From positions 5,472,001 to 5,536,000 of the forward strand of contig JAVHKY010000023.1 in NCBI GenBank assembly GCA_035079385.1: a stretch of 64,000 nt of DNA. The letters run 5' to 3'. Of this stretch, positions 59,300-64,000 are shown one piece after another. Made by a program: the position numbers and the translations under genes. The notes under the pieces were generated by a model. That model was not told the origin of the DNA and did not search any database. It saw only the letters and a program-made list of their open reading frames with translations. Numbering within the stretch: the first letter of the stretch is position 1; each line of letters starts with the position of its first letter. This stretch comes from Aspidiotus rigidus. Its lineage: Eukaryota > Arthropoda > Insecta > Hemiptera > Diaspididae.

Positions 59300-62200
59300 T
59301 TGTGTAACATTTCTTATAAACTTAAACCCATCTTTTGGAATCTGATTCAACCTGTCTAAGAATGCGAGGTATGAAGAAATCGATCATGTGCGCGAATCTT
59401 GTTTTGAGCCTCTGTGTGTCCTTGTATGCTTCTGTTCTGTGCTTCTTCGTGGCTACTTTCTTCAAACTAGTCTGATTCAAAGGTTGGAGTTCTGTGTCTC
59501 AATATTTCGTTCTCTCTGAATATGAATATGGGATTTTTTTTTTTTTTTTAGGAGTAGAGTGTTAGAAGAGATGATGTAAAATACTGGTGATGGCACGAAT
59601 GCGAAGTCAACATGCTCTCGTAAATTTTACAATTTTCCTGCGAGGAACCTTCTTTACTTTTTATTCAACCTAGAATTTACCTAGTTATTTAAGGATTGAA
59701 AGCGAGTGTAGAATACATTCATGGTAATTCGATCGAACCTTTTTCTGCTAATTTCGCTCGCCCTGTAGTCACGTACATGTATTTCGGAAATAGTACGTGC
59801 ACTATTTCCGTATTTAAATAAACATTGCAAAAGAAATTCACAATTTCAAGTAAAGCAAAGTTGCGATGAAGTAATAATGACAATGTTTTGATGGTTACCA
59901 TTATTTAAGATGCCTACGCAGTCAGGTGTGCGATGACTATTATACAATCATTTCTCTGTACGTACCTTACACAGTATTTTGCCCCCTCCTTACTTGTACA
60001 ATAAACTCGTGCGCCAGCTTCGAGAAGACCAGTATCCAGAACCAGTAAAGGTGTAACCAGTTCGTTACACGTTGTTGCGTTACGACAGTTATTCGCGGTG
60101 CGACGGTTCACCGTCGAAATAAATATTTTTCGCTTGTAAATCATCACAGTTTTCTAAGTTCGTACGCGAAAATTTGTTCCGAAATACCTCGTAATTATGT
60201 GCCGGTCGTCTAATTCAAATTCAAAATTAGTTGGTGTATTGACGTGATTAGTATATTCGATGTAATTAGTTTCATTGCTGTGTAATTTTGCAAGATGCCC
60301 ATGTAAAAAATCACGAATATAGTGTACGGTTGATATCCTCAGTGCTTTCTCGATAATTCCTAAATATGTTGTACCAGCAGTGCAAAAGGAACTCAGCATG
60401 CTTTCGCTATCTGTTAATCGCTCTATTACTCTGTCAGGTAAAAATTACTTTAAATTAGTCTATATAGATACATAAAGTGGTGACATTTATCATGCATTGA
60501 TGTAGACCACTTGCGCAAAAATGGTATCGAGATGAGACTTTCGTAAGATTAATGGGTGCACGTTGAAAGAGGAGGAAATTATTTCACTTCCTGCGGGATA
60601 CATCAGTGTTGTTGAGAATATCCTGTATAGAGCTGAACATGGATATTCAATTCTTTTGGGAGACAGAGGAAATTTTACGAAGGAAGTTATGGCTACAGTA
60701 CGATGATATAATTCGTAAGCTTTAGAGATTGAGGACCGTTAAGTACGGCTTGAACGGATGACAGTAATCATAAGATCTTTTCCTTGTTCATGAATAGATA
60801 ATAATAAGGCCTTATCAAACACTGAGAGGACCTAGGAAGACTATTATGCATTCGTGTGGATGTATTTAATTCAGCTTTCGTCATCTATTCAGATTTTTGC
60901 GTCTTCTCAAATTACAATTATGCGTAACCCTATCAGTGGTAGACGTATTGTAGGTCGCGCAATCATTCTGTTCTCCATCCATTTAGAATCGGATAAATAA
61001 TTCTCAAAGGTCACGATTCCTACGTTCTAATACGCAGTAGGCCCGAGGTAAAGAGATCTGTTTTCTTTATTATATTGTGGAACGAGAAGAGGTTGACTAC
61101 CTTTTGACGATTCTGTTAGATGTAGACTACGTTCGAGTTATTTGCAGTAATCATAAGAGGAACTCCTACTCAAAAAAAGAAACGTGACTGTTTACCTTCG
61201 ATTTGAATATACTTCCAACCTTCTTCTCGAACAGTAAAGCATGAAGACCTGGAGGACGGCATAAGTAGTCGGATTATTTACATATATTTTGTCTTGTAAA
61301 AATACTCATAGGTTTGGCTATTTGATTACATACGATGGCATTCTAGGTTGTTCAAAAATTTGCAGCCTCAGAAAAATGAACGAGTCAATTGTTTACGAAA
61401 TATTTCTGGTGGTGAGGTCACGAGACACGTCGGTTCGCTCTTACGAATTTAAAATTTTTTTGTCGATAGGTATCTCGCGTTGTTGACTCGTTCGATGACG
61501 TCTTAATTGTTGACTCATACCGATGTGTAATTAAAATGACCTTTAGTCGTTGGCCGGAAATGACGACGGTTTACCTGGGAAAAATTTCCTAATTTCAGAA
61601 TTTTAATGAGAGTAAGTGGGCTACTGAAACTGAGCGTGATAAATTTGTATGAAAGTTGTTCAGGTTTCCAGATTTGTAATTTTCTTTATTCCTAGCCTTA
61701 TCATCACGGATTGAAAAAATGATTTTGGAATGTCATCGAATTTCCTTACCGTTATTGATCTTTTCTCTCAATGGAAGAATGCTTGATTGTTGCGTTTCTG
61801 AATTCCTCGAAATGGAAATATAATGTATGTAGTTCCTCGAAAGAGAATTACCTTGAATGCAATGTATTACGATTTTCAAGATCTTGGAGTTAAGTCTTTG
61901 AAATTGCGACGGTCATTAAGCTACTCGACTTTTTGAGAGAAAGAAGGACGATGAAACAGAGGAAAACGCTCAAATTTTTGTTCCTTTTTAGTGAGGTCTA
62001 AAACTGAGATCTCTCGTTTAAAGGACGATCGCCAAAACCACTCCGCCTCGGATGTGATAATCCTTCCCTCCCGTATTTCGGTATACTTGTGGACGTGTCC
62101 GCTCTCGTTAACCGATCGAGAATCGACGGGCAGGTTCGTAGACCTCCAATCAGTTGTGGACTTCAAAATTGTTCCTAGTCTGTAGAGAAGATTAAGGTTA

Positions 62201-62990
62201 TGAAACCTACTAAAGGGGCTGGTGCATATTGACGTTTTCCTGGTCACAATACTGAGCCATGGCCCCAAGTCTATCGTAACGTGGCGTACGAAGGATTAAG
62301 CAGAAGGAGTGTTCAATTATGAACATTGTGTCATACGCTAAGGTCATTGACATTAAGCTGCCAATCTGAGCAAGCTTGAATCATCTGACTGCCTTGAGTG
62401 TGTTCCCCCGTACACGTGACTCGACCATGCAAATGAAATACGAAAATGTCAAAATGTTCATAATTGAACTTCCTCCCATCTTGATCAGAAAAAATTCTGA
62501 TCAATAGATAAGTAATTGACCAAACTGGAATAATCATTTACCTTTCAATAAATGACTCAAGATATATATTTGGGCCAAAATAGAAAAAATTGATGACTGA
62601 GGCTAAATATAGATTGATTTAAGGAGAGATTTGAGCGAAAGAGCGATGTAACAGATTTTTTTTTTCAAAATCTGATGCCAGATAGTTTGCTGAGTATGTT
62701 CGGTAGGCCTACCTCCAATTGCGCAAACGAAAATGCTCTCTCAAATCTCCAAGTAGTTAATATAATAACTTGTAATTATATTCAATGATAATTGAATTAC
62801 TCAGCGATAGATAACGAAAAGTGAGAATCAATTTCTACTGTCGAAATAATGGGGTATATTTGACAATATATTTGCAATGAATAATCACAATCTAAGATAA
62901 TTCTCGAACCAAAAAGAAAGGAAATTCATTACAACGAAAGAGAAAAAAAAAATTAATTCTCGTTAAGTATAGAAATTCTTCTCTTGTGTC
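59300..62990. other. Intergenic, no supported gene
   Basis: No confirmed exon chain. Minus-strand frames at 60154-60399 (81 aa) and 59914-60147 (77 aa) lie end to end with protein-like composition (for example LLVLDTGLLEAGARVYC), but no domain or splice join could be supported. The frames at 61921-62268 overlap on opposite strands and look fortuitous. Confidence 0.4.
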
Positions 62991-63033
62991 GATAGATAGC
63001 CCGCATTTTAGTCATCTGCAAACAAGTACAAAA

Positions 63034-63748
63034 TTAAAGAGCGAAGATTATTAATCGGTACCTAGGTAAAGGAATTAATTTTGAAATCGACCGTTTAACG
63101 ATTTTCTCGTTCTCCGTTTTGAGAGTGACCACACGAACGTGTCCGTCAACTCCCGGATGTACTTCAATAATTTTACCTAAAGGCCAAATAGGAGGAGGAA
63201 GATGATCTTCTTTAATCAAGATAATTTCTCCCACCTTAAGATCATTTTTCTCGATACGCCATATTTGTACCGTTGCTGTAACGTATTGAAATATTCCTGA
63301 CTCCGGCGCTTCCAAAACCTTTGCAACTGATATTGTACTATGTCCCAACATTTAAGTCGATTTTGAGGCACAGTTGATAAATCAGGCTTAGGAAGCACCG
63401 TGAGAGCTCGCCCTACCAAAAAATGACCAGGAGTTAATGCTTCGACATCATTGGGATCTAGTGATTCGGCATACAACGGTCTTGAATTTAGGCAAGCCTC
63501 AATTTGGGCGCACAGAGTTGACAACTGCTCGAAGTTGAATAGATAGTTGCCTAATGTGACATACAGGAGACTCTTAGCGCCCATAAGCCACCGAAAGAAG
63601 GAGCCCATGGAGGATTAAAACTCCAATCGATCCTCAGATTAGACAGATGGCGATGGATACTTTCTCCATTATCTCTGAAAAAATTTTGTAAAGTCTCTAA
63701 ATCGGCAGCTGCACCTACAAAATTACTTCCATTATCTGATCGAATTGC
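63034..63748 (-). pseudogene. BEL/Pao retrotransposon integrase end, frame-broken
   Basis: From its 5' side: IRSDNGSNFVGAAADL (integrase core, second aspartate), IDWSFNPPWAPSFGGLW, LSTLCAQIEACLNSRPLYAE (catalytic glutamate region), DPNDVEALTPGHFLVGRALT and RFWKRRSQEYFNTLQQRYK. The C-terminal domain (DLKVGEIILIKEDHLPPPIW..GKIIEVHPG..DGHVRVVTL) is the one typical of BEL/Pao. Two frame shifts (near 63595 and 63265) break it. No LTR was recognised downstream within the window. Upstream it joins an RTE-like piece. Confidence 0.88.
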
Positions 63749-63950
63749 TATCCTTCTTTTTCTTTCTTTTTCCATCCCATTTTTTAAGGCTACTGTTTGG
63801 CCCAGGTATATCATTTCTTCTTCGTTTTTCAAAGCTTTACCATCAATTTTTATTACTTCCTGATTGTAGTCGCTAGCCATTATTTTTGTCTTTTTAACGC
63901 TTATTTTCATTCCCGCTTTTTCTCCTTCTTTTCTCAGAGCAATAGGGTGG
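63749..63950 (-). pseudogene. RTE-like LINE RT fragment fused to the BEL/Pao integrase
   Basis: Reads KAGMKISVKKTKIMASDYNQ followed by IKIDGKALKNEEEMIYLGQT and LKNGMEKERKRRI. This is the segment after the catalytic box in RTE-type LINE reverse transcriptases (LKINxxKTKVM..YLGQ..). It stays open directly into the BEL/Pao integrase residues AIRSDNGSNF, giving one 119-codon chimeric frame (63551-63910). The chimera is most likely a fortuitous in-frame join of two relics. Confidence 0.7.
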
Positions 63951-64000
63951 GGAAAATATTGGTCCTTGGCAAAAATCTTCGAAGGGAATTTTAGGAGAAA

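Overview
The window looks like a piece of an insect nuclear genome. It is AT-rich, its genes are split by short GT-AG introns, it holds an insect-type synapsin gene and a secreted trypsin-like protease, and it is crowded with decayed non-LTR retrotransposons and small terminal-inverted-repeat elements. Hemiptera is my best guess from the look of the transposon families, but this is weak. I see no bacterial gene organisation, CRISPR array, rRNA or convincing tRNA.

Layout. From 1 to 9.3 kb, + strand fragments of one family of RT/RNase H LINE alternate with small DNA elements: a 406-bp MITE with TAA target duplication, a long foldback and a 184-bp hAT-type MITE with 8-bp target duplication. From 9.3 to 12.6 kb I find only a 219-bp foldback. 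From 12.6 to 14.2 kb lies an AT array with an embedded, repeatedly copied GC-rich unit. From 14.5 to 16.5 kb there are LINE remnants and a stretch dense in TCGA words. The trypsin-like protease gene (18.33-22.05 kb, +) has eight exons, a TATA box and a poly(A) signal. A LINE remnant follows (22.9-24.4 kb, -), then an orphan terminal exon near 25 kb. Synapsin (27.84-31.39 kb, -) has nine visible coding exons, with the extreme N-terminus missing. From 32 to 38 kb there are two local duplications, one with an exon-like segment. A nearly intact RT/RNase H LINE (39.8-42.5 kb, -) and an R1-like LINE (45.6-48.06 kb, -) come next. An unrecognised three-exon gene (50.15-51.14 kb, -) is followed by a CACTA-like foldback and more repeats. 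An intron-containing hAT-transposase-derived pseudogene (55.99-57.52 kb, -) and a broken BEL/Pao integrase joined to an RTE-like LINE piece (63.0-64.0 kb, -) close the window.

The host genes do not form a pathway together. Synapsin is a synaptic-vesicle protein, the protease is secreted, and the third gene is unknown. Most of the rest is transposon history, including several datable nested insertions. I found no evidence of a new multi-gene system. The most unusual signals are the GC-rich unit copied inside the AT array, a dispersed ~45-bp modular motif, a LINE 3' hairpin kept in form across diverged copies, and the decayed intron-bearing hAT gene.
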